DNA from: Neptunomonas phycophila
GTDB lineage: Bacteria; Pseudomonadota; Gammaproteobacteria; Pseudomonadales; Balneatricaceae
Direction: 5' to 3'
Assembly (NCBI RefSeq): GCF_001922575.1
Contig: NZ_MRCI01000001.1
Coordinates: 2,480,001-2,544,000, forward strand
DNA length: 64,000 bases
Positions 17,106 through 23,982 of the stretch are shown here, in pieces. How positions within the stretch are numbered: the stretch's first letter is position 1; every line of letters begins with the position of its first letter. The position numbers were made by a program, and so were the translations under genes. The notes under the pieces are model-generated. The model saw only the letters and a program-made list of their open reading frames with translations. It ran no database searches and was not told the DNA's origin.

Positions 17106-18008
17106 CTATACAGACTCGAAATATTCCGTTCGACTACGTCCTTTGCTTTTCGCTTGATATAAAGCAGCATCAGCCTCCTTCATACAATTATCGATCATTT
17201 CAGAACAAACAGAATACTCCGCACTCAAAGCAGAAACACCCACGCTAACCGACACCTCCCCATCAATCGAGTCGTTTAGGCTGCTTATCGCTGCGTGCAG
17301 CCGTTCACAGAAACAATGGGTATCTTCGACACACGAGCCATACAAAACCACCAAAAACTCCTCTCCACCCCAACGTGCAACAATATCACTTGCCCTAGAA
17401 ACATTCTGTAAAATAGCGGCGACTTTAACTAACACCTCATCGCCATGGGAGTGACCGTAAGTGTCATTCAATTTTTTAAACAAATCGATATCAATAATCA
17501 CAAAAGAAACCGGTATAAACTGACGCTGAAGCCTTTTCTGTAGGCTATTAAGATCATCCAAAGCCGCACGGCGATTGAGCAATTGAGTAAGTGGATCGAT
17601 TCTAGTTAACCTGACTAACTTTTCGGTCTCCTCTTCTAGCTGCTCCCTAACCTCTATAAGCTCCTGATATAACCTGTCGCGCGCTACAGCGGTATAGACT
17701 GACCAATATATTTTTGCTTGTGCTAGTTCGATATTAGCCACTGCGGGAAGTTTTTCGCCACTACTGGCTACCAAGGATAACTGCACTTCTTGGCACTCCC
17801 CCGTACTGACGATAGTAGGCCTCACATAGCTTTCGAAGAATATTGAGCTCGCCTTCGAGATAATATCGAATAAGCTGTGCTGTTGAATGTCATCCGTATT
17901 GATACCCAAGCAGGCGCTTGCAGAACGGTTGATATATTCGAGTTTATTAGTTTCAAAATCCGTCACCATTAACAAGCACGGAAAGGAATCTAAGCTCGGT
18001 TGGGTCAT
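17106..18008 (-). CDS. PAS-GGDEF diguanylate cyclase coupled to an RsbQ-like hydrolase
   Basis: A 300-residue soluble protein. Residues about 8-108 form a PAS domain (DFETNKLEYINRSASACLG, FFESYVRPTI) like the sensor domain of B. subtilis RsbP. A short coiled coil (about 110-135) leads to a GGDEF domain with an active GGEEF at 214-218 and an RxxD inhibitory site (RASD, 205-208). It should make c-di-GMP. Its ATG overlaps the TGA of the upstream hydrolase by one base (TGATG), which implies translational coupling. A TTG one codon earlier is less likely. By analogy with RsbQ-RsbP, the hydrolase probably supplies or gates the PAS signal. Confidence 0.9.
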   Translation of the reverse strand: MTQPSLDSFPCLLMVTDFETNKLEYINRSASACLGINTDDIQQHSLFDIISKASSIFFESYVRPTIVSTGECQEVQLSLVASSGEKLPAVANIELAQAKIYWSVYTAVARDRLYQELIEVREQLEEETEKLVRLTRIDPLTQLLNRRAALDDLNSLQKRLQRQFIPVSFVIIDIDLFKKLNDTYGHSHGDEVLVKVAAILQNVSRASDIVARWGGEEFLVVLYGSCVEDTHCFCERLHAAISSLNDSIDGEVSVSVGVSALSAEYSVCSEMIDNCMKEADAALYQAKSKGRSRTEYFESV

Positions 18009-18802
18009 CAACCTAGGAACTGCTCTATTTTCTCACACACGACTCCAGGCTCGGTCATGTGTAAGCAATGCCCAAATGCATCAATCACGTCCAACGTGGA
18101 ATTAGGGATTGCTTTATGCATGTATAACCCCACTTCAACCGAAGCCAAATTATCATTTTTACTTTGCAGAATTAATGTGGGTAGCTTGAGTTTGGTGATG
18201 GTCTCTCTGTCGTCAGCAAAAAAGGTCGCTTTTGCGAAAGGCTTTGCATAACGCGGGTCTGTCGAGCAAAAACTATTTTGAAGTTCTTCAATGAGTTCCG
18301 TTTTATTCGTTTGCCCCATTACCAAAGGAGCCAAATAACTCGCCCAACCAATGTAGTTTTTGTCCATCAGGTTAATTAGTTCTTCCAAGTCATCTTTTTC
18401 AAATCCACCATAGTAGTCTGGTGGAAAATTAAGAAAGCAAGGTGATGGGCACACCATTACAATCTTTTCGAAAATATTGGGTGATCTTGTCGCCGCTATC
18501 GACCCGATGATACAGCTGACGGAGTGCCCCACAAACACCACGTTTTCAAGGTTCAGCTCTTCACAAATCTCGACCACATCTTGGGCGTAGCCATCCAATG
18601 ACTGATATCTTTGTTTGTCGAAAGCGGAAGCGTCCGATTGACCACACCCTACATAATCAAACAGAACAATTTTGTAACGATTTTCTAACATGGGCTGCAA
18701 AAAACGCCACATATTTTGATCACAACCAAAGCCATGAGCCAGCAATAGCGTGACGTCTCCACTGCCTGTGACTTGGACATTATTGCGTTTAAGGATGTTC
18801 AT
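18008..18802 (-). CDS. RsbQ-like alpha/beta hydrolase (KAI2/D14-type signalling hydrolase)
   Basis: A 264-residue alpha/beta hydrolase that follows B. subtilis RsbQ closely, as recalled: AHGFGCDQNMW, LFDYVGCGQSD, RYQSLDGYAQDVVEICE, FLNFPPDYYGGFE, KNYIGWA and FCSTDPRYAKPFAKATFF. The triad is S94 (VGHSVS), D217 (SKNDN) and H245 (FGHCLHM). RsbQ works with the PAS phosphatase RsbP in energy-stress signalling; its plant relatives KAI2 and D14 perceive karrikins and strigolactones. Here the downstream partner is a PAS-GGDEF cyclase, so the output would be c-di-GMP. The small-molecule substrate is unknown. Confidence 0.93.
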   Translation of the reverse strand: MNILKRNNVQVTGSGDVTLLLAHGFGCDQNMWRFLQPMLENRYKIVLFDYVGCGQSDASAFDKQRYQSLDGYAQDVVEICEELNLENVVFVGHSVSCIIGSIAATRSPNIFEKIVMVCPSPCFLNFPPDYYGGFEKDDLEELINLMDKNYIGWASYLAPLVMGQTNKTELIEELQNSFCSTDPRYAKPFAKATFFADDRETITKLKLPTLILQSKNDNLASVEVGLYMHKAIPNSTLDVIDAFGHCLHMTEPGVVCEKIEQFLG

Positions 18803-18980
18803 ATGTGCGGGGTAACTCCTTACTAGCGCTAAATTAAGATGAGACTTTTAGAAGAGTATTAACGGCCACATTAAGCGGAACTAAAATAATTGGCTATATT
18901 TTGTGAGAAACGAGCAATAGCCAGCCGCTTTTAGATCCAGCTATATTGACTGTAGAACTCAGCAGACTTTTCCATATGAC
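18803..18980. other. upstream region of the rsbQ-like gene; no gene seen
   Basis: No supported gene. TGGCTAT (18891-18897) and ATAGCCA (18917-18923) form a 7-bp hairpin. GGTAACTCC lies directly before the hydrolase start and could be a degenerate cassette boundary; I could not find a matching partner box. Confidence 0.4.
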
Positions 18981-19317
18981 GTGCCAACCCCGACTATCAA
19001 CCCTAATATCAACTACATTGACCTTTGTGAGCTTGTCGATAAAACACCCGCTTTACAGATTTGGAATACTTATGGATACATAGGAAATTGCCCCGTCTTC
19101 TATAACTCGCTACAAATACACATTCGGCGACAACGGCCCTATTAAAGAAACGCTATATTTCAAGACGACAATCGATAACACCTTAAAAGAAAAATTTACA
19201 CAGTATTTAATGGCTAAAAACTTCATTAAGGCCAAAAGTGATTATGTTTTTTTAGATTCAACCCAAGAGACCGAGATCCAAATCGAATTAGAATCAATCG
19301 ATATCTATAGCTACTAA
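18981..19317 (+). pseudogene. frameshifted remnant of an unknown gene
   Basis: One frame (from about 18981 to a TAA at 19143) reads protein-like sequence including NYIDLCELVDKTPALQIWN. The +1 frame, open from 19084 to a TAA at 19315, continues ITRYKYTFGDNGPIKETLYF and DYVFLDSTQETEIQIELE. Together they look like a single protein of about 110 residues or more that was broken by one frameshift near 19100-19115. No good start codon is present. I do not recognise a family. It is joined directly to an IS1182-end remnant. Confidence 0.45.
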
Positions 19318-19318
19318 T

Positions 19319-19478
19319 CCCGCAAAACACAGCGGAATCATCTTGGTTTGCTCGTAATCGTAGTGTTTAAATCGTGCCATCCGTTGCACCTAACGAGGTA
19401 ATGTTAGTTTGGAACAGTTTAACTGAGCTTTTGGCGGCAGGTCGAGGGGGGTGGGGGGTGGGAGTAATCTGGCTGCCT
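19319..19478 (-). mobile_element. IS1182-family terminal remnant (copy 2)
   Basis: About 160 bases nearly identical to the transposase-start end of the IS at 22333. On the minus strand it encodes the first 20 residues (MARFKHYDYEQTKMIPLCFA) and then breaks off. The outer end is GGGAGTAATCTGGCTGCCT, followed by CAACGCCC. A G-rich expansion at 19446-19462 distinguishes it. No TAA or internal transposase sequence is left. Confidence 0.85.
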
Positions 19479-19489
19479 CAACGCCCTTC

Positions 19490-20056
19490 TTAGGTATTAT
19501 CATACTTAATATTTTCCATAAATTTCTTTGCTGTATCAAAATTTGAATGCTGTACTAGAGAAGAAACAGCTACCACAAACAAAGATATTACAAACGTCAC
19601 AACGGATAAATCACTCAGGATAGAAATTCCTTGGATATAAATGGGTATTAATGCTAAAGAGGCAGTTACTATATAACATATAAGAAACCAAGTACTTGCA
19701 TACTTTCGTACGATGTCCTTATCGTATTTTTTTTTCCAACTATATTTTTGCGACTCCTCACTGAATGTAACAAAATTACCAATTGTGCCGCGTTGTGAAA
19801 TTGAATATGAAGGGGTTGATTGCGAAAGTAGCAACTTAATTTCTTCAATAGAATATAGCTTTCCAGTAATAGCGAAGAAACCCTTTTCAAGAGTATACCG
19901 ATGCTCTTCATTTGTATGTAGATCTGATATATATTGTTTCGTGAACGCATATTCATCTCTTCTCTTAGAAGAATGCGCTAACACGAGATCTATAACTACT
20001 TTATATATCGCGAATAAACTTACAAATACACCTACTAATTTTGTGATATCTTCCAT
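19490..20056 (-). CDS. hypothetical membrane protein
   Basis: A 188-residue protein with three hydrophobic helices: about 7-27 (LVGVFVSLFAIYKVVIDLVLA), 124-143 and 149-169. A polar region of about 95 residues between the first and second is likely cytoplasmic. I recognise no family; the layout is loosely like small SLATT-type membrane proteins. Its start is only 7 bases from the attC core at 20063, the usual spacing in a gene cassette. Downstream its own junction is collapsed and followed by an IS end. Confidence 0.7.
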   Translation of the reverse strand: MEDITKLVGVFVSLFAIYKVVIDLVLAHSSKRRDEYAFTKQYISDLHTNEEHRYTLEKGFFAITGKLYSIEEIKLLLSQSTPSYSISQRGTIGNFVTFSEESQKYSWKKKYDKDIVRKYASTWFLICYIVTASLALIPIYIQGISILSDLSVVTFVISLFVVAVSSLVQHSNFDTAKKFMENIKYDNT

Positions 20057-20062
20057 CGATAC

Positions 20063-20163
20063 TCCTAACGACTAGCACAGCAAAACCACGACCCTGTACC
20101 AGCAAATCACTTTAAACCACAAGCGCCCAACTAAACTTGGGCTGATGGTGCGCTTTGTTATAA
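20063..20163 (-). repeat. attC recombination site
   Basis: A 101-base element between two minus-strand genes. On the minus strand it begins TTATAAC over the stop codon of the upstream gene, continues AAAGCGCAC, and ends GTGCTAGTCGTTAGGA just before the next start. TAAC pairs with GTTA, and inner GCAC pairs with GTGC. A CCCAA/TTGGG hairpin lies inside. The shared TAACAAAGCGC start matches the attC at 23911-23982. Each outer box has one or two deviations from consensus. Confidence 0.68.
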
Positions 20164-20781
20164 GCCATTTTCTGGTATTGACTTAATATATCGTTCAAAT
20201 TTCCCAATATAGGAAAGTGCCACTTTAATTAACAACGTTGATATACCAAAAACATTTTGTTGTTCTTCAAATATGTCTAGCATTCTTCGAAGCTGATCGT
20301 CAGTGTAATCTTTACTACTTCGTAAATTACGTATAGCCTCAAAATTTAAATTAGAAATATACGCTACTTCAATGTCAAATTCTGGAATTTTTTCACTAAG
20401 GGTTCTTACTCGCATCGACTTTTGAGACACCATACTGGATGAAACATATATATTGTAGTTTCTCAATAGCTTGATCATATGCAAAATAGGGTCTGTAGTT
20501 TTATAAATTTTGAACAACGGTTGATCAATGTCATGGTACTCATCAAGAATGAATTCTTCTAATGCAATCAATTCACTTAATGCAGCCCTGATGTATGCTT
20601 CAACTATTGGTTTACAAGGCACCTTATGTTTATCAGGTTCTGATACTATTTTTGACGCCATATAAATTACGGCACAAGTTTTATCGTAAACCTCAGGTAG
20701 AGCTTTGTACTTTTCATCAGGTAGAGGAAATAAAAAATAACCGTGTTCTACTCTGATGTGATTTTCGAAATCCAATTTCAT
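20158..20781 (-). CDS. hypothetical cassette protein
   Basis: A 207-residue, mainly helical soluble protein without signal peptide or membrane helix. Notable stretches are KPIVEAYIRAALSELIALEE and DYTDDQLRRMLDIFEEQQ. I do not recognise the family. The stop codon lies inside the 5' box of the attC at 20063-20163, as in integron cassettes. On the other side is an IS3 remnant. AT-rich like other genes of the island. Confidence 0.68.
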   Translation of the reverse strand: MKLDFENHIRVEHGYFLFPLPDEKYKALPEVYDKTCAVIYMASKIVSEPDKHKVPCKPIVEAYIRAALSELIALEEFILDEYHDIDQPLFKIYKTTDPILHMIKLLRNYNIYVSSSMVSQKSMRVRTLSEKIPEFDIEVAYISNLNFEAIRNLRSSKDYTDDQLRRMLDIFEEQQNVFGISTLLIKVALSYIGKFERYIKSIPENGL

Positions 20782-20811
20782 TCACATTCATTCCCTTTGG
20801 CTTTGGTCTTA

Positions 20812-21425
20812 CCCATAAAAAGTAGACATTCGTTATGCGTTTATACGCTCATACTCAGCTGGGCTGATATAACCCAAAGCTGAATGCCTTCTTACACGGT
20901 TATAAAATACTTCAATGTACTCGAAGATACCCGACTTCGCGTCCTCTATCGAGTGATAATCTTTCGCATTATCCTACTCTACTTTTAAGCGACTAAAGAA
21001 AGACTCCATCGCGGCATTGTCCCAGCAATTCGCTCGCCTACTCATGCTGATTTGGCAGACATATCGGCGCATGAAATCTTGGTATTTAATCGACCGGTAC
21101 TGCGCACCTCGATCAGAATGAATAATGAGTCACCGCTTGTTTCACAGCTTCCCTACGTTGGCTCACTGGGATTTTATCTCTGGCTATCCATTTATAATAA
21201 CCTGATCGCGATACACTCATAACTCGACACATAAGGCATAACATATATTCTGATCTAAATTCAGCCATCAGCGCGTACTTCACTCTTGCTGCTTCGCGAA
21301 GCACCCAAGGGCATCAATACGCCGACACCTTCTTTAAGAACTCATTTTCTTTTTTAATTTCAGACAGCTCACGCTTAAGCTGACGCACTTCTTCGCTGTC
21401 AGGTTTGGAGTAATCGACGCCATTT
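20812..21425 (-). mobile_element. IS3-family insertion sequence remnant
   Basis: Minus-strand fragments of both IS3 genes. orfA is cut at its 5' end and retains EEVRQLKRELSEIKKENEFL. orfB starts KYALMAEFRSEYMLCLMCRV and MSVSRSGYYKW, then jumps out of frame to HSDRGAQYRSIKYQDFM, RANCWDNAAMESFFSRLK and RRHSALGYISPAEYE, so its middle is deleted. A TAG interrupts the frame after RLKVE. The outer end near 20812-20827 (CCCATAAAAAGTAGACA) may be the terminal repeat; the other border is uncertain. Clearly inactive. Confidence 0.85.
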
Positions 21426-21472
21426 AGGCTATTAAATTGCTTGTTATTTTGCGTGCCAAAGTGACACATTGA

Positions 21473-21523
21473 TTGCTTATTGCACACTTTAAGACCATAA
21501 TACATATGTGACATTTTGACACA
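21473..21523 (+). promoter_or_regulatory. promoter and operator of the toxin-antitoxin pair
   Basis: TTGCTT (21473-21478) and CATAAT (21496-21501) are spaced 17 bases, a plausible sigma-70 promoter. The pseudo-palindrome TGTGACATTTTGACACA (21507-21523) lies just downstream, about 15 bases before the antitoxin ATG. A related GTGACACA occurs at 21461-21468. The antitoxin is a ribbon-helix-helix protein, so autorepression here is expected; binding is inferred. Confidence 0.5.
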
Positions 21524-21538
21524 ATAGGAGATAACATT

Positions 21539-21811
21539 ATGGCTACTACTTTGCCTCGCATCACCGCTAGAGTTGATGTCGATACACAAGACTTACTTAC
21601 TAAGGCTGCCGCGATCGCTGGCATGTCTAGCATCAACTCGTTTGTTCTAAGCGCTGCAATCGAAAAAGCTAAACAAGTCATCGAACGTGAACAGGCTTTA
21701 AAACTGAGCCAAGCAGATGCGATATTGCTCATGGAAGCTTTAGACCGTCCTGCAACACAGAACTCAAAACTAAAAGCTGCTGCTGATCGATACGAGAGCA
21801 AAACTCAATGA
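21539..21811 (+). CDS. DUF1778 antitoxin (TacA/AtaR-like)
   Basis: A 90-residue protein. The N-terminal half (PRITARVDVDTQDLL, SINSFVLSAAIEKAK) is a DUF1778 ribbon-helix-helix DNA-binding domain; the C-terminal tail should wrap the toxin. AGGAG lies nine bases before the ATG. Its TGA overlaps the toxin start in an ATGA, standard for GNAT toxin-antitoxin pairs. It should repress the operon with the toxin as co-repressor. Plus-strand orientation, opposite to its neighbours, with its own promoter. Confidence 0.92.
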   Translation: MATTLPRITARVDVDTQDLLTKAAAIAGMSSINSFVLSAAIEKAKQVIEREQALKLSQADAILLMEALDRPATQNSKLKAAADRYESKTQ

Positions 21812-22305
21812 TGAATACGGTACTTCTAGATAAAGCTAAACACGATAGAAACCGATTCAACTGTGGCATCGAAGCTCTCAATAATTACTTAAAAGTAATG
21901 GCGAGTCAGCAAGCAAAGAAGGACAACACCAGAACGTTTGTTTTGGAAGATGATAGCGACAACTCACATGTCATCGGCTTTTACACGCTAACAATGACAC
22001 CAATTGACTTACAGGCATTGCCTGATAAGTTACAAAAAAAGCACCAATCATCCACCTCTGGTGGTCTGATTGCCCGTCTTGCTGTCGATGACCGATACAA
22101 AGGGAAAGGCTTTGGTGAGTGGCTGCTTATCGACGCACTCAGAAAGCTATTAGCCGCTAGTGATAGCGTTGCATTTCCAGTTGTTATCGTTGATGCCAAA
22201 GACGGAGCAAAACATTTCTATGAACGCTATGGTTTTCAAGCATTTCAAGACGCCGAAAACAAACTTTTCATCACCATTGCAGATGTGAGAGCAAGCTTAG
22301 GCTAG
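21808..22305 (+). CDS. GNAT toxin (TacT/AtaT family)
   Basis: A 165-residue acetyltransferase. It begins FNCGIEALNNYLKVMASQQAKK, typical of TacT-like toxins. The acetyl-CoA loop is RLAVDDRYKGKGFGEWLL, and the C-terminal FYERYGFQAFQ carries the conserved tyrosine. The family acetylates the amino group of charged tRNAs and blocks translation. Paired with the DUF1778 antitoxin by a 4-base overlap. Such pairs are frequent in integron arrays and are thought to stabilise them. Frame and motifs are intact. Confidence 0.92.
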   Translation: MMNTVLLDKAKHDRNRFNCGIEALNNYLKVMASQQAKKDNTRTFVLEDDSDNSHVIGFYTLTMTPIDLQALPDKLQKKHQSSTSGGLIARLAVDDRYKGKGFGEWLLIDALRKLLAASDSVAFPVVIVDAKDGAKHFYERYGFQAFQDAENKLFITIADVRASLG

Positions 22306-22319
22306 TTAACCTCTAGCCT
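22299..22319 (+). terminator. hairpin at the end of the toxin gene
   Basis: AGGCTAG (22299-22305, including the stop codon) pairs perfectly with CTAGCCT (22313-22319) around a 7-base loop. Only TT follows, so the U tract is weak. Confidence 0.5.
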
Positions 22320-22332
22320 TTAGCAAACTAAC

Positions 22333-22992
22333 AAGACTGTCGGATTAGACATTTAACACAATAAAACCTCAGCCCACAGCGCTCCTTGTTGATTATTAAT
22401 GCATCACCTGACCCTGCGTCGCTATTTTCTCAATGTTGTGCACCATGCAGTACAGCAACCATTGCGCATTGACCTTCTCTTTTCCTCTTAAGGTAAATCG
22501 CTTCAGCCCTTTATTACTCTCTAAATTACCGAACACCGGCTCTACCGTACCTAGCCGTTTGCTGTAGATATGCCGACCCATCGGGCTGTCTGTCTTGGCT
22601 TGTGCGATGCGGTTGGCAGCACCATGAAGATGATGTTCTCGCGACAGGCTTACGCTATTTTTCGGCTGGAGGTAATGCCACGTGAATACGCGAAAAGACA
22701 ATTTTGAGCAAGAGCGCAGGATCATAAGCGGGAGCGCCGTTATAGTCATTTCGATAACGGGATTCAAACACAGTGAGGTCGAGTTCATTATCAACAACAT
22801 GGTTGAGGGTGTATTCAAACGTACCCGGTTGTATCTGATCCGCAAAACGCAGCGGGATCATCTTGGTTTGCTCGTAATCGTAGTGTTTAAATCGTGCCAT
22901 CCGTTGCACCTAACGAGGTAATGTTAGTTTGGAACAGTTTAACTGAGATTTTGGCCGCAGGTCGAGGGATGCGGGAGTAATCCGACAGCCTT
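22333..22992 (-). mobile_element. IS1182-family deletion derivative (copy 3)
   Basis: A 660-base element with inverted ends: AAGACTGTCGGATTA at 22333 and, on the opposite strand at 22992, AAGGCTGTCGGATTA (14/15). The minus-strand transposase begins MARFKHYDYEQTKMIPLRFA at about 22900 and runs to LLKIVFSRI, where most of the body is deleted. Out of frame it resumes with QAKTDSPMGRHIYSKRLGTV, RFTLRGKEKVNAQW and LLYCMVHNIEK to a stop at 22396. These are the two ends of an IS1182-type DDE transposase. Inactive; it could have been moved in trans. The outer end abuts an attC core. Confidence 0.88.
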
Positions 22993-23069
22993 AACGCCCA
23001 CATAAAAGGCGCGCCTTTAGGTGTGTCCAGAGGAACGTAGTGGAGCGAATTTTAATGTGATTGTTAGTT
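22989..23069 (-). repeat. attC recombination site with an IS end at its core
   Basis: On the minus strand the 81-base element begins AACTAAC over the RES-gene stop, continues AATCACATTAAAA, and ends TTTTATGTGGGCGTTA. The inner arms pair as CACATTAAAA against TTTT-ATGTG with one unpaired T, the extrahelical base typical of folded attC sites. A GGCGCGCC core lies in the middle. The last bases of the GTTRRRY box (AAGG) belong to the IS1182 terminus. Confidence 0.78.
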
Positions 23070-23900
23070 TTTTTGCCAGTGAATATGACCATCAAGGCTC
23101 TCTCCTTTTGATTGCTTTAGAAGCTCAAAATCACAAAGCCCATAGGGGTATAACTTAGTAATTTTTAAAACTTGACTCGAAACTACTTTGACTTTGTTTA
23201 AAACAGATTCTGGGCGAAGAGTTATATTTGCTGTGCCTTTCATTTTTGCACTTGGAAATACCAAACCATCAACCCTTGGGTGTTTTTCAAGTAATAGCCT
23301 GCTTAATGTTCTAGAGTAGATATAGTCATTTTCGGAAGCTGAAGTATCATTCAACAACTCAGCAGAAAGAGCATCCATATATAAATATGAAAGAAGCCCC
23401 CGTATATCACTTTTACCAAGCCTTTCGATAAACTTACGTATTTCATCAAACATTGATTGCGAGATTGTGCTGTTACCATGATAAGCATTATAAACCTCAC
23501 CAATTGCCAAGCATCTAATTCCAGAATTAGATTTATTGGGTAATTTAAACTGCGTAACTTGGACTATATCTCCTTCCTTAGCATTAATTTCAGCAAATGC
23601 GCTACCTATATGATACGACGCATAAAACATTGGATTGCCTTTTTCATTCATGCGACCAATGTCTGTAACCTCAGGTGGTGGAGATTGTAGCTCACTAATA
23701 TGGTTGAACCCATCAGGGCTAGAACAAAGCCTTGCTCTTATAATTGGCCGATCATAAGCAAATTTGAAATTCAGTCCTTCAAAAGACTTGAGGTACCAAT
23801 TAAGTTGTTTCTCAACAGTTTCAGGAGAGTTATCGCGAAATAGATCTTTGCGAAATCTATCAAGAATACTTAGTTCGATTACTTTGAGCTTTGATTTCAT
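23064..23900 (-). CDS. RES-domain protein, possible NAD-degrading toxin without an adjacent antitoxin
   Basis: A 278-residue protein. The core has the RES pattern: R57 in IIRARLCSS, GRMNEKGNPMFYAS with R83 and Y93, and E104 in GSAFAEI. RES toxins have an ADP-ribosyltransferase-like fold and deplete NAD+, normally paired with a Xre/MbcA-type antitoxin. None is adjacent. The N-terminal 45 residues and C-terminal 80 extend beyond the usual 150-residue toxin, as in larger stand-alone RES proteins. It starts 10 bases after one attC and ends in another, so it is a complete gene cassette. Activity is inferred. Confidence 0.82.
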   Translation of the reverse strand: MKSKLKVIELSILDRFRKDLFRDNSPETVEKQLNWYLKSFEGLNFKFAYDRPIIRARLCSSPDGFNHISELQSPPPEVTDIGRMNEKGNPMFYASYHIGSAFAEINAKEGDIVQVTQFKLPNKSNSGIRCLAIGEVYNAYHGNSTISQSMFDEIRKFIERLGKSDIRGLLSYLYMDALSAELLNDTSASENDYIYSRTLSRLLLEKHPRVDGLVFPSAKMKGTANITLRPESVLNKVKVVSSQVLKITKLYPYGLCDFELLKQSKGESLDGHIHWQKN

Positions 23901-23910
23901 ACTCTTTGAA

Positions 23911-23982
23911 ACCTAACGCCGCGCTCTGCGGCAAATTTGGAGCGCAGCGGAAAATTTGTCCGGCAGCAGCGCTTTGTTAAAT
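23911..23982 (-). repeat. attC recombination site (best example)
   Basis: On the minus strand ATTTAAC (perfect RYYYAAC, containing the stop codon of the upstream gene) starts the element and GTTAGGT (perfect GTTRRRY) ends it, 72 bases in all. The arms AAAGCGCTGCTGCCGGACAAATTT and AAATTTGCCGCAGAGCGCGGC are complementary with a few unpaired bases: GCGCT with AGCGC, and CAAATTT with AAATTTG. This is the folded-hairpin layout that integron integrases recognise. Confidence 0.88.

Noticed and set aside
19669-20075. Two further open frames (both strands) over the membrane-protein gene at 19490
   Set aside because: They overlap the hypothetical membrane protein almost entirely and have no protein-like composition; treated as shadows.
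21314-21589. Open frame over the IS3 remnant and the start of the antitoxin gene (minus strand)
   Set aside because: Only its last third is real IS3 orfA sequence; the first part is antisense to the antitoxin start and its promoter.
22682-22921. Plus-strand open frame within the IS1182 derivative
   Set aside because: Antisense to the transposase fragments, which explain the region better.
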